64,000 nucleotides of DNA from Xiphydria camelus (Eukaryota > Arthropoda > Insecta > Hymenoptera > Xiphydriidae): the NCBI GenBank assembly GCA_963678675.1, contig OY783192.1:7610052-7674051 (forward strand), written 5' to 3'. This document shows, one piece after another, positions 46,572 through 58,130 of the stretch. Every line of letters begins with the position of its first letter. Position 1 is the stretch's first letter. A program made the translations under genes and the position numbers. The notes beneath the pieces are model-generated. The model saw only the letters and a program-made list of their open reading frames with translations, ran no database searches and had not been told where the DNA came from.

Positions 46572-48800
46572 AAAAGAAAGCCACGCGAACTAGCAGAAAG
46601 TTCCAACGAGAACGGGATAAGGTAAGGAGGGCCCAGAAAAAGGAAAAGTATCAGGAATGTCTAAGATCATACCACCATAAGATTGATGAAGCGAAGGTCA
46701 CGAGTTAGAGGAACTTCGTGACTGAGGAAGGTAACAAGGACCCGTGGGGTCTAGTGTACAAAATCATGAACAATAAACTAAAGTTCGAAAAAGCCTCCGT
46801 TGCGGTGCAAACCCACGGGAGGTTCTCTACAGACTGGGAAGAGAACTCCAGGGCATTACTGTACACTCTCAACCCCGACGATGACCGCGATGACACTCAC
46901 AATGAACTCCGACTACCACAGCGACGCAGAAGAGCCCCCCTTCACGGACTTTGAGATCGCGAAGGCAGTCACGGAGCTCAAAAGCGGTAAGGCGCCTGGT
47001 CACGACCTTATTGAAGTTGAAGTTATAAAAAGAGCCTGGCCTCTCCTCGGAGACGATATCACTAAGCTTATGAATGGCTGTCTCGAGCACGGCATCTTCC
47101 CTACCGCATGGAAGCTAGGCAATATCAGAATCCTTTTGAAAGGAGAAGACAAAGATCCCACTAATCCAAAATCTTACCGACCCATCTGCCTCCTCCCTAT
47201 CCTAGGAAAAGTCCTGGAGAAGCTTATAGCCAAACGGCTCTCTGCCATCTTTCATATGCAAACTTTAGCCTCTCCGCGTCAATTTGGTTTCAAACCCGGC
47301 CGCTCCACAGAAGATGCCATAGTGGAACTTCAACGAATTGTCAGCGAAGACAAGCAACACAAATATGCACTGGGTATTTTCTTTGACATCGCGGGCGCCT
47401 TCGATAATGTCTGGTGGCCAAGCATCCTCAGGAATCTGGAACTGCGTGATTGCCCCACTAATATCTATAGACTGATCGAAAACTGCCTTGACAACAGAGA
47501 GGTCATGGTACAAGGTCCGAGGGGATTTATCACGAAACCGATGACTAAGGGCTGTCCTCAGGGCTCTATACTAGGGCCAAATCTCTGGAAGTTAATTTTT
47601 GACTCCCTGCAATCAGGGGAGTTGAAGCAACGGGCTGCAAGCCTATTGCATACGCCGACGACCTTGCGGTGGTCATCTTCGGAAACTCGAGGAGACAACT
47701 CCAAGAAAGAGCCACTGATGTGATTACCTTTCTCCAGGAATGGTGCAAGATGGAGAAACTTCAGCTTTCCGCTCCGGAACCCCTTACACTCCTCTTGAAA
47801 GGCCACTTAAACATCTCCAGATCACCTACTATAAAACTGAACGGCCGTCCCTTGAAATTGCAGAAATCTGTCAGATACCGCGGCATTCATATCGAACAGA
47901 GATTCAATATCAGGACTCACATCGAACATGTCTCTCGCAAATGCGAGGTCGTGTTCAATAAACTTGCCAGAGTCGCAAAATCTACGTGGGGCCTAGGTTG
48001 GAGAGTCCTGAGGACACTCTACTCTGGCATCTACACCGCGATCATGGCTTACGCAGCGGCTGGATGGAGCAACCTGTTGAACGCTTCACACAGGTCCCGT
48101 TTGCGTGCTGTTCAAAGGCGGATCCTGATCCGGGTTACCAAGGCGTACAGGACAATTTCAGCGGACGCCAGCTGTCAATGTGATCGCAGGCGCGATACCA
48201 ATCGACCTGCTAGTTGACGAGCGCGCCGCCTTGTTTAAACTTCGCAAATGGCAACATTTTCAACTCGGGCAGCTCTCCTTCAACCCAGACGAAACAGACC
48301 CAGAGGACCATGGAACTCCCCAGAGAATACGGAACTCAATACGAGAGGAAACCCTCAGGCCGTGGCAGCTAGAATGGGATGCTTCCACACGAGGTAGAAT
48401 TACGAACAACGTTTTCCCCTCTATCTCCAGGACCGTCTTAACGCTGACTGGTTCACCACGGACCATTACACGACCCAAATCCTGTCTGGTCATGGATGCT
48501 TCCAGTGGAAGTTGAATCAGTACGCTCTCTCTCTCTCTCTCTCTGACTGACTCCGACCTCTGCAGCTGCGGCGTTCAGGATACCATCTGGCACGTTATTG
48601 AGGACTGTTCGAAGCACATAACCGAGAGAAAGGAACTTATCGGCGCCGCTAGATCAGCGCACCTCCGCTGGCCGGGTCCCTCGCATAACCTAGTCTCCAA
48701 GGAAATGTTCCCACACTTAGTCAGGTTCGCTAGAGTAGCGCTAAGCAAACGGAGGGAGCAAGAAATAGCGCAAGTACGGAGCACGCAAGTAAGACGGTAA
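46572..48800 (+). pseudogene. R1-clade ORF2, reverse transcriptase part, broken
   Basis: Reverse transcriptase motifs in order: SGKAPGHDLI, SYRPICLLPILGKVLEKL, FGFKPGRSTEDAI, FFDIAGAFDNVWW, KGCPQGSILGP and, after a frameshift, AYADDLAVV (YADD at 47651-47662). Then RYRGIHIEQ and AYAAAGWS, followed by a frame change near 48175 and a CSCG...DT..H....C finger near 48560, typical of the R1 C-terminus. A (CT)n tract at 48523-48543 lies inside the frame. A stop lies near 46708. The final stop is at 48798-48800. The gene is inactive. Confidence 0.87.
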
Positions 48801-49668
48801 CAACAACGACGAACCTACTCCATCACGCACACCTTCCCAAGGCTACCATTCCACACACACACATTAAGGGTAAATTCTCTACGCGGTTATATTACCCCGT
48901 TAATACTCACGTGTCACCATCATGATCGTCCAAACGGACACATACTTTTACGCCAGAAGTATTTTGTTACGTTAGTAAATTAACCAATGCTATGCCAAAT
49001 ATTCCATGTACATCATACCTATTAGTCTCTCATATACAATTAGATAAGTATCACTCGTTCCAAATCTTTATATAGTCTACCCTTTGTTAAGTAGTGCCTA
49101 GTTAGTTTATTCCTAACATTGTTAATATAACCAGTTAATCTATAAATACTATATTCTATATTCTATATCACACATTCTACATGATATATCCTATGTTAAC
49201 GTACCAATCAGGACGAATACTCATAATACTCTTCCCAAGCGCAGTTGACTTAACCAAAGTTATACCGCATACACTGTTTTTCATATTTTTGTATTTTGTA
49301 TTTCTATTTTATATTTTATACCCTATGTGTTAGCGTATCATTTACGTATCATTTATGACTCGCTTTAGACCACCTATAGTTTATCTACCGTTGACTATTG
49401 TTAATGAGCGGCTACCTACCCAATTGTTATAAATTTGATGCCCAGAGTAGTGCACCATAAGTCGTAGCCCAAAACCAAACGATTCACACTCTCGAACACT
49501 CGCGTAACCACCTATCTACGCATTAAGTTTACTTACCTAGCCATAGTCATAAGGACGATTATACCCATTTCACCACCCTACATCTCCGGTATAGGGCGAC
49601 CTAGGAAAGGATGAGATATTGTACTCATCGCGTACAAATGCTTTCTCAATAAAGGACATTAAATGGAA
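48801..49668 (+). other. 3' region of R1-clade element
   Basis: AT-rich tail with many TATATTCTATA-like phrases, ending CATTAAATGGAA directly at the target duplication. No poly(A). Confidence 0.65.
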
Positions 49669-49682
49669 TGTTGACGATAGCG

Positions 49683-50032
49683 ATCAGCAGTAACTGTCTG
49701 GCTGGGTTTCAGAAGTTCATAATGGAGTACGCCTTCCATATCCCACCATATACACAGCATGACTTTGTTACAGTGAATATTGCGCTTTGGCGTCGATGTC
49801 GTCGGCTCATCGGGGTCAACCCAATATCAGCGTTTCGGATTAACAAAATAAATTCACTTTTCATCACCGGTTACAATTTCCCACAAAAAAGACTTTCTTT
49901 GTTGTTTATTGCAAAGATTCAAACATATGTCAAGACGACTATTTTTATTTGCTTCAGTCAAAGAGTGTGGTACCCACTTTATTCCTGTTCGAATCTTTCC
50001 CATTGATTCTAAGCGATTCTTAGCAATAGTTT
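49683..50032 (-). pseudogene. Mariner transposase, middle part
   Basis: The minus strand reads AKNRLESMGKI, WVPHSL, LWEIVTGDEK (first catalytic Asp) and then [10 protein letters not shown] and [11 protein letters not shown], the central transposase region. It runs into the R1 target duplication on one side and into the BEL element on the other. At least one stop codon lies after GDEK. Confidence 0.85.
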
Positions 50033-50320
50033 TGTTCCGGCAAAAGAGAAACAAAACTTTAAATAATCACGTCGGTAATATCGCGCTTACCGACTCTCGT
50101 TTTTTTCTATCTCGTCGCCTCCCACCTCGAGGCCCGAGCTCGGACGAACGACGAGCTATTGTCAGTCATCGAATACAATCCGCTAAGGTGATATCAATAA
50201 ACGTGACTCTCGAATTTTCGTACGTTACACGCGGCTCAATTCATTTCTCTTTCCCCGCTTTTCTGCATTCTCTCAACCTTGCTCCCATCGCTAATCGCTT
50301 AATACGCTAAACACATAACA
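50033..50320 (+). repeat. BEL 5' LTR
   Basis: 288 bp, TG...CA. Also contains AATAAA near 50198. Confidence 0.93.
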
Positions 50321-50326
50321 TATTTT

Positions 50327-50344
50327 TGGTCCTTCGAAGCGGAT
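50327..50344 (+). promoter_or_regulatory. Primer binding site
   Basis: TGGTCCTTCGAAGCGGAT starts six bases after the 5' LTR; TGG complements a tRNA CCA end. The exact tRNA is not determined. Confidence 0.6.
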
Positions 50345-50372
50345 TCGCGTCGGGTAATCGCGACGTAAAATA

Positions 50373-50887
50373 ATAATAATCATCAGTACCGGTACTTTTT
50401 GAACACCTTTTATAAGATTTACTAACTCAGAAACCTTCGCGGGCATGCGTCCAACCATTCCCCAAAGTTTCATCGCAATCGGATGAACGGTTTAGGAAAG
50501 CATAATAATCATCCGTACCGGTACTTTTTGAACACCCTGTATAAGATTTACTGACTCAAACCTTCGCGGATATGCGTCCAACTGTTCCCCAAATTTTCAT
50601 CGCAATCGGATGAACGGTTTAGGAAGGCATAATAATCATCCGTACCGGTACTTTTTGAACACCCTGTATAAGATTTACTAACTCAGAAACCTTCGCGGGC
50701 ATGCGTCCAACCATTCCCCAACTTTTCATCGCAATCGGATGAACGGTTTAGGAAGGCATAATAATCATCAGTACCGGTACTTTTTGAACACCCTGTATAA
50801 GATTTACTAACTCAGAAACCTTCGCGGGCATGCGTCCACCATTCCCCAACTTTTCATCGCAATCGGATGAACGGTTTAGGAAGGCAT
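50373..50887. repeat. ~128-bp tandem repeat in BEL leader
   Basis: Four units, each with ACCGGTACTTTTTGAACACC, TTCGCGG and ATCGCAATCGGATGAACGGT, start near 50373, 50502, 50630 and 50759 with few differences. Confidence 0.88.
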
Positions 50888-51358
50888 TTGATATTACCTT
50901 AAAGGTCACTGTCAAGGTCAAATCCAATACGACCACTGGGTAGCCACGGGAAAATCCTTAAAGTTTTGTATTAAACATTTTTCTCTAAAATGTTTTCCCG
51001 TTGAGATAGTCCAGCTTGCGCGAATAGTAAGCGCAGTAGCGCCACACACACACTGACGCAGTCACATGTACACGGCTTACGTCTGACGCTCGATTTCCCA
51101 GGAAGGTCCCACCGTAGAGCCATAGCATAGATGTTTACACATCAAAAACGGAGCAAGGTTTCGCGAAAGTGATCAGTTAGTCCGCTGCAGAGCTTTGCGT
51201 CGTCGCGTGTAAAGGTTGTTGCGAAGTCGATTCAGACCTCGTTTTCTTGTTCTCTCGTGTTCGTTCAAAAGTGCGTCGTCGCGTGTAAAAGTTGTTGCGA
51301 AGTCGATTCAGACCTCGTTTTCTCGTTCTCTCGTGTTCGTTCAAAAGTGTAGCGAACA

Positions 51359-52620
51359 ATGACGGCAGTGGAAGCTCTACTCGAGCGGCAAATGCAACTG
51401 TATGGTGTAGTGCAACGAGCAGTGACAAATTTGAGGAAAGCAGGACCCAAGGACATGACAATCTCGCGCGTGGAAAGTCGCCTCGAAACACTCGAAGCCA
51501 ATTTGGCAAAGTTTCAAGAAAATCACGAGAGGCTCATCGTAGCAAAGCACACCAAAGGAGGGGAAGTGCTCTCTGAGAGAGTGACTATTTTCAAGATGAC
51601 ATCTATTCCTTGTGCGAAGAAGGCTTCCTCGATTCGAAAACCGAAATGAAGGACACGCTCAGTAAGTTAAATCCTCAATGCCCTCCGACCGACGATTCAA
51701 ATTCAAATCAAACGGCCACTCAAAATCGACGGTTGCCGAAAATCGATTTACCGAAATTCAATGGAAAATTCACGGATTGGACTCCATTTCGCGATCTGTT
51801 CATCTCCATGGTTAATGCGAACACGTCTCTCTCGGCAGTGGAAAAATTACACTACCTAAAGACGTGCCTCACAGGTGAGCCCGCTCAATTAATAAAAAAT
51901 ATCACGGTTTCGGGAGACAATTACGCGCGCGCTTGGGACACACTCACCGCTCGATACGAAAACAAGAGACTCCTTGTTGACTCGTACCTCGCAACGTTAT
52001 TCTCGATACCTTGCCTAACTCAGGAAGCTTCATCGGGCCTAAAAAGTTTGCTCGGAGACACAAAGGAAGCCCTCGGTGCGCTCGCGGCACTCGGGAGCCC
52101 AATCAATCAGTGGAACCATCTACTGGTCCATATGACGGTTCGCAAGCTCGATACTGAGTCTCTAAAAGATTGGGAGAAACGGGTAGGGAAAAATAACGAT
52201 CCCGCGACCTTCGATGAGCTTGAAAAATTCATCGTCGGACGTATTCACACGCTTGAAGCCATCGAACAAGATCAACTTCAAGCGTCGAAGGGCAAGTCAG
52301 CTCCAACGCAATCGAAAGCATCTTCCACATCAACAAAAGCCCACACTGCTCAAGCCAAGGAACGATCGTGCGCTTCCTGCAAAGAAAACCATTACATTGC
52401 ATCGTGTCCAGGGTTCAGATTAAAACCGGTAAACGAGCGAAAGGACTTTGTGATTTCAAAAAACTTGTGTTTCAACTGCTTAGGATCTCATCGAATGAAA
52501 GAGTGTCGGAGTACAAAGCGGTGCTAGATATGTCAAGGACATCATAACACGCTCCTTCACAACAGTCCTCGAGTCGAGAACGCCGGAAGTAGCACCAATC
52601 CATCGCAAACGAAAGCCGAA
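51359..52620 (+). pseudogene. BEL gag region, broken
   Basis: The first frame (51359-51649) starts MTAVEALLERQMQ and is coiled-coil-like; a frameshift near 51600-51640 leads to 51610-52527. The latter holds LPKIDLPKFNGKFTDW, typical of BEL gag, then the cysteine motifs CASCKENHYIASCPG and CFNCLGSHRMKEC and part of a further cysteine motif interrupted by TAG at 52525. Gag forms the particle and binds RNA. The start at 51359 is the first ATG that opens this frame. Confidence 0.82.
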
Positions 52621-52692
52621 ACGTCAACACAAAGCACAACAAGCCCCGTCGTTAGTCACACAGCACAGCCAAAGATAATTCCGAGAACGCCA

Positions 52693-54949
52693 GTGCTCCT
52701 GGCTACCGTGCTCGTTACAGTTTCGCATCCTCAATCAGGAGAGTCTCTCGAAGTAAGAGCCCTGCTCGATCAAGGTTCGGAGAGTTCGTTCGTCACCGAA
52801 TCTCTTTCGCAACAACTCCGATTACCATGTCACCATACAACCATCCCCGTGATCGGAGTGGGAGCTCAACAGTCCTGTGTTACACGCGGTCTAGCTTCTC
52901 TTATACTGCGATCGCGGACTAATTCATCGTTCTCGTGTCAAGTCGACGCGCTAGTGCTTCCGCGCCTAACATCGTTTTTGCCATCTTTTCGTTTGCTCGT
53001 CGAGGATTGGCCACATCTCCGAGGACTTCAACTCGCTGATCCAAGCTTCGCGCATCGTAACAAAGTCGACGTCATTCTTGGCGCCGATGTTTACAGTCAC
53101 GTCATTCTCGAAGGTCTTCGCAAAGGTGGCCCAATGACCCCAAACGCGATGGAAACTCGACTGGGCTGGGTGTTATCAGGCTCAGTCGCACTGGAAGACA
53201 CAGAAGCTCATCGCGCTCCGATTCAAGGCTTCCAATGCTCGCTCGATTATGAACTAACCGAACTCGTTCAACGTTTTTGGAGTCAGGAAGAAATAACGAA
53301 GCTTACTCAACTCTCGCCAGAAGAAAACAAATGTAAGCAACATTTTCGTGATACCGTTTCGCGTGACAATTCCGGTCGGTATATAGTTCGCTTGCCTTTC
53401 AAAAATCGTGACACAATTCTCGGCGACTCGCACTCTCGCGCGTTGTGCATGCTCTCCCGGATGGAGAAGCGATTCACGACGGACTCGTCGCTCAAGGAAG
53501 CGTACTCGAAATTCCTTCGCGAATACGCGGAACTCGGACACATGCAGCGCGCAGTGCATGGTCCTCACGACATCTCGCGCGCGTTTTATTTACCGCATCA
53601 CGGCGTTGTGCGTGAAAGCAGTTCGACGACGAAACTACGCGTCGTTTTCAATGGATCACAGAAAACGAATCTCGGATTGTCGCTGAATGACAATCTTCTC
53701 GTCGGCCCGAAGATTCTCAACGATCTCGCCGATGTTCTTCTGCGGTGGCGACGCTATCCGGTCGCCTTCTTTTCCGATATTGCAAAGATGTATCGACAGA
53801 TACTCGTACACGAAGACGATCGTGATTGGCAGCGTATTCTTTGGAGAGAGGACAACCAATCTCAAGTAAACGAATATCGACTCTGTACAGTAACGTACGG
53901 CCTCGCCAGTGCTCCATATCTGGCAATTCGCTCGTTGCATCAACTCGTCGCTGATGAAGGTGTACGGTTTCCTCTCGCTAGCAACGCCATACTTCACGAA
54001 ACTTACGTAGACGATGTTCTTACCGGAGCCGAGGACGTCACTCAAGGGCGCGAGAAGATTTCTCAAATCATACAACTGCTCAGGGCGGGCGGTTTTGATC
54101 TACAAAAGTGGACTGCCAGTCATTCGGAACTTTTAGAAGATATAGCTCCAGAAAAGAAGGAAGTATCGAGCTATCTTCCCCTCAACCAAAGTCCAACCTT
54201 TCGTGCACTCGGCCTCGTGTGGAAGCCCGACGAAGATTCGTTTGCTTTCGCACCTCAAATCTCCATGAGCCTCTCGCACCCTACGAAGAGAAAAGTTCTG
54301 TCTCAATTAGCTTAGTTGTTCGATCCCCTCGGCTGGCTCGCACCTGTTATAATTCAAGCGAAGATCTTTTTGCAAGAGTTGTGGACTCTAGGGCTAGAGT
54401 GGGATGAAGAGCTCTCGGAAACGCTCGCGGCGCGGTGGAATGTTTTTCTGCAAGAGCTTTAAGGAGTATCAAACATATCCATATCGCGTTGGATGGGACT
54501 CTATGAATCGAACCTCAATATTGAAATTCACGAATTTTCGGATGCATCGCAGGCCGCGATGGCCGCGGTTGTTTACTTTCGTGTGCATCCCGACTTCGGC
54601 GATGTCAAAGTGACACTCGTGTGCGCGAAAACAAAGGTCGCTCCCTTGAAAAGGGTGACAATCCTAAGACTCGAATTGTGCGCCGCTCTCCTCCTTGTAC
54701 GGCTCGTGCGCTTTTTGGAGAGAGTCTTGGACTGGAAGGACGTGCCGGTTCACTTGTGGACTGATTCGACGGTCGCGCTCGCGTGGATTCGGAGTCACCC
54801 CTCTCTACGTAAGGACTTCGTTCGTAATAGTCACCGAGATTCAGGAATTAACCAAGACTCGCTGGCATCACGTCTCATGTAACGAAAACGCTGCCGATCT
54901 CGCGACGCGCGGTGCCGCTCCGGAGCAAGTGCACATCTCGAAATTGTAG
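52693..54949 (+). pseudogene. BEL protease, reverse transcriptase and RNase H, broken
   Basis: Same frame as gag. The protease motif is ALLDQGSESSFV (active-site Asp with QGS). Reverse transcriptase includes TTKLRVVFNGS, FFSDIAKMYRQILV and ETYVDDVLTGA (YVDD at 54004-54015). Stops TAG at 54313 and TAA at 54460 lie in frame, followed by RNase H: FSDASQAAMAAV, RLELCAALL and LWTDSTVALAW, then a +1 shift near 54830 and a stop at 54947. All catalytic residues I expect are visible, so decay is by stops and shifts rather than by loss of motifs. Confidence 0.87.
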
Positions 54950-55045
54950 CAATCCGGGCCCAGCTGGTTAGCCAACACTTCAGTTTGTTGGCCCTCCTCC
55001 TCTGCAACGCCAAAGCCCGATGACGATCTCGAAGTACGCCATCGT

Positions 55046-56587
55046 GTGAACGCTAATCTCGCGAAAACCAAGCCAATTCCGATGTGGGATTTGATCGATC
55101 GATTCTCGCGACTCTCGAGGCTCCTCAGGATTACCGCGCAGTGCTGGCGCGTAATTCGAAAATGGCGTGCACGCTGCGCTAAAAGTCACTCGGCTCAGTA
55201 CGCCGGGCCGCTTGCAACTCAGGATTTAAATGAAGCGATGCTGTTTTGGACTCACGCTACGCAGCAAGCCTATTTCGCGGAAGAAATTGGGCAGATAAAA
55301 AAGGGTTCATCTCTCGCTCGAAGCCACCCACTCGCACGACTCGCACCATTCCTCGATTCGAACGAGAATCTCCGAGTCGGAGGAAGACTGCAACGATCTC
55401 AGCTGCCGTACGATGAACAGCATCCCCTCATCCTCCCGCGCGACTCATCTTTCTCAACATTGGTGATAGATCATTACCACAAGCTCACCCTCCACGGAGG
55501 GGCGCAACTCACGCTCGCTTCGATCCGACAACGCTTCTGGGTGCTCGGCGGACGAGTACCGATCCGTGCTCTGATTAATCGCTGCATACCTTGCGCACGC
55601 CAGAGCGCAATTCTCAGCACTCAACTCATGGGGCAACTTCCACCTTCTCGCGTCGCGCAGTCGCGCCCATTATTTCATTCTGGGACTGACTACGCGGGAC
55701 CCTTCACTATCAGAGCTTTTCGGGGACGCACAACCAAAACTTACAAAGGGTACATAATCATCTTTGTCTGTTTCGCTACTTCAGCGGTCCATCTCGAGCT
55801 CGCATCGAATTATTCAACGGACGCTTTTATCGCTGCATTTAAACGCTTTACGGGACGCCGAGGGATACCTGCCACTCTTCGGAGCGACTGCGGTCGTAAC
55901 CTCATCGGTGCCGATGTTGAACTCCGCCGAATGCTCACCGAAGCATCGGCCGAATCAACCCGCATCGCCGACGCTCTCGCGACTCACGGGACTCAGTGGC
56001 TCTTTAACCCCCCTTCCGCACCTCACTTCGGGGGTAAGTGGGAGGCCGGGGTCAAATCGGTAAAATTTCACCTTAAGCGCGTCGTAGGCGAAGTGATTCT
56101 AACATTCGAGGAGTTCACCACTTTTCTCGCCCAAATCGAAGCCACGCTGAACTCACGACCTCTCTGCGCGCTCTCGGACGACTCAACTGATCTTGACGTC
56201 TTAACACCAGGGCATTTCCTTATTGGCACAGCACTAAACACCGTGCCAGAGCCCTCACTCGCCGACGTACCCTTCAACAGACTCTCAGGCTGGCAGTAAG
56301 GGCGCCAGATGGCTGAACATTTTTGAAAGCGCTGGAGCGCGGAATATCTCCAGTCCCTACAATCCTTCTCGAAGTGGCGAACTCGGTAGATTAACATCAA
56401 GATTGGAGACATCGTCCTCGTCAAGGATGACAATCGACCGCCAGCGGTGTGGCCTCTGGCAAAAGTGATCGACGTGCACCCCGGAGCTGATGGCGTCATC
56501 CGCGCCGTCACGATCAAAACGCAGTCCTCAATTCTGAAGCGACCAATCGTCAAACTCTGCGTTCTACCTCTTGCTACAGACTCTTAA
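55046..56587 (+). pseudogene. BEL integrase and C-terminal domain, broken
   Basis: The zinc-binding part includes HYHKLTLHGG and INRCIPCARQ (HHCC). Catalytic residues: Asp in GTDYAGPF, Asp in RSDCGRNLIGA and Glu in GGKWEAGVKS. After ATLNSRPLCAL the frame stops at 56297, then two further stops occur before INIKIGDIVLVKDDNRPP and the end at 56585-56587, the C-terminal domain usual in BEL integrases. The frame joins the preceding RNase H frame through the stop at 54947. Confidence 0.87.
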
Positions 56588-56664
56588 GCGTGCCTCGGCA
56601 GGCAGCATTCTTTGATATTGTTCTCATTTCGCCGTTATCTCCGATAACGGCAAGGCGGGCGGGA

Positions 56665-56952
56665 TGTTCCGGCAAAAGAGAAACAAAACTTTAAATAATC
56701 ACGTCGGTAATATCGCGCTTACCGACTCTCGTTTTTTTCTATCTCGTCGCCTCCCACCTCGAGGCCCGAGCTCGGACGAACGACGAGCTATTGTCAGTCA
56801 TCGAATACAATCCGCTAACGTGATATCAATAAACGTGACTCTCGAATTTTCGTACGTTACACGCGGCTCAATTCATTTCTCTTTCCCCGCTTTTCTGCAT
56901 TCTCTCAACCTTGCTCCCATCGCTAATCGCTTAATACGCTAAACACATAACA
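56665..56952 (+). repeat. BEL 3' LTR
   Basis: 288 bp, one visible difference from the 5' LTR. Confidence 0.93.
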
Positions 56953-57060
56953 GGTTTATTGAGTTACTCCTAGCTGTTCTGAAAGTTGTTTTTCCGTCTG
57001 GCAAGAGTTTTCATCTAGCAAGGCTTGCAGTTCCTGGTCGTCCACTTTTACAAGGGCCCC
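56953..57060 (-). pseudogene. Mariner transposase, N-terminal helix-turn-helix part
   Basis: The minus strand reads DDQELQALLDENSCQT and EKQLSEQLGVTQ, matching the start of the mariner DNA-binding region; a stop follows directly. Upstream coding sequence is missing. Confidence 0.8.
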
Positions 57061-57350
57061 GGTACATTCACGGTCACGGTTATATCTATGACTACCTAAT
57101 GTTTCGATACTATATAACAAGTGCCGCCATGTCATATGTGGGCAGTAACATTGAATTAGGTACTCATATGATACGGAATGGAGAAGTGTCCTATAACTTA
57201 TTTATACACCTACCTAATATATGTTTTTTTTCTAACTTATAAACTTTTTCCTGACGAAATACTAAAATGTGCGACACAAATTTTACGAAAATGCTTGGAA
57301 AAATTAGAGAGATTTTAAAGATCGTAGGACATAGGTACCTATAATGCATT

Positions 57351-57595
57351 TGAGGAGCTATCTTTCAAAACGCAGTTTTTGAATAAAACTTTGTCTTCAG
57401 TAAATCCTAATTATTTCTTAATAACTTTTATTTGTGTGTAGATTTTTTAATTTTGCTGGATTCTTTATGGCACTTTTAATTCTACATATTTTCATCTGCA
57501 AAAATTAGATAGGTATTGCATTTTGTAACTTTAGAAAAAATAATTAGGATTTACTGAAAACAAGGTTTTGTTCAAAAACTGCGTATAGCTCCTCA
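57351..57595. mobile_element. 245-bp foldback element
   Basis: Ends TGAGGAGCTA and its reverse; arms share AACGCAGTTTTTGAA-type and AGTAAATCCTAATTATTT sequence in inverted order. No clear target duplication. Confidence 0.7.
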
Positions 57596-58130
57596 TTTCT
57601 CTTTTATGTAATAGAAAAGATGTGGACGAACTGTGAAAATGTGTAATGAGTATTAAATTTTTGCCGCGCAGTATGTTACTTTCCGTTGATAAAAGTATTT
57701 AATGGAAACTGTACTTTGAAATTTAACGAATATTACACTGAAATAAAATAATTCAGCAGATTTTATTCAACGAAATATTTTGTACTTTCACGACACCAGT
57801 GCGTTTTCTGTATCCTTCAGGGAAAATTATTTATTTCGTCTTCGGTGATGGTTGATCGGTGTCTTAACCCTTTATCAGACGCAGCTGATCTAATAGATTC
57901 AAGGTACATAAATTTTGGAACAATTTGGGATTACGAATTGATAGTCGAGTCTGCTATCGCCTATCTTCCCCTAATACCGCAAGGTTTCGCTAATCGTGTT
58001 TGTAAGTTTTACTAAGCACTTGGTAGAATTTCTCTGAGAGAGAAAGTACAAACTGCTGGGTAATTTTTATCCAGCTCTTCGTAAAAATTGTTTCATTTAA
58101 TCTGAGAAATTTTTATGTTATCGGTAATAT
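57596..58130. other. Intergenic, nothing recognised
   Basis: AT-rich, no gene. Confidence 0.45.

Larger units (their letters stand above)
33364..49668 (+). mobile_element. R1-clade non-LTR retrotransposon, interrupted
   Basis: Bounded by a 14-bp direct repeat TGTTGACGATAGCG (33350-33363, 49669-49682) that belongs to the mariner gene. Without the inserted 10.2-kb element it is about 6.06 kb, a full-length size for R1-clade elements: 5' region, ORF1 with zinc knuckles, ORF2 with endonuclease and reverse transcriptase, and a 3' region without a poly(A) tail. It is not in 28S rDNA, so it is not a site-specific R1 insertion. Several frameshifts and stops make it inactive. Confidence 0.88.
50033..56952 (+). 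mobile_element. BEL/Pao LTR retrotransposon
   Basis: 288-bp LTRs (TGTTCC...ATAACA), a primer site next to the 5' LTR, one gag-pol open frame in ancestral layout (gag, protease, RT, RNase H, integrase) and a purine-rich tract (AAGGCGGGCGGGA) next to the 3' LTR. Flanks AGTTT (50028-50032) and GGTTT (56953-56957) match at four of five positions, as expected for a 5-bp target duplication inside mariner. I see one difference between the LTRs (AAGG versus AACG, near 50187 and 56819), so insertion was recent, yet the coding frame has several stops and frameshifts. Confidence 0.93.
32903..57217 (-). mobile_element. Mariner (mellifera-like) split by two retrotransposons
   Basis: Inverted ends: left TTAGATATAAAAATAAGTTT, right (reversed) TTAGGTAGGTGTATAAATAA, both continuing to AGGACACTT, with TA at 32901-32902 and 57218-57219. 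Mariner sequence itself is only 32903-33363, 49683-50032 and 56953-57217, about 1.1 kb, shorter than the usual 1.3 kb because the N-terminal coding region is partly deleted. It is the oldest layer of this locus. Confidence 0.85.

Noticed and set aside
33364..49668. 28S rDNA locus with R1 insertion
   Set aside because: No rRNA sequence flanks the element; the flanks are mariner coding sequence.
54108..54613. Alternative-frame ORFs in the BEL pol region
   Set aside because: They are shadows of the RT/RNase H frame.
50033..56952. Hypermutation of the BEL copy by a deaminase
   Set aside because: Only a few stops fit G to A changes; others need different substitutions, and no sibling copy is available for comparison.
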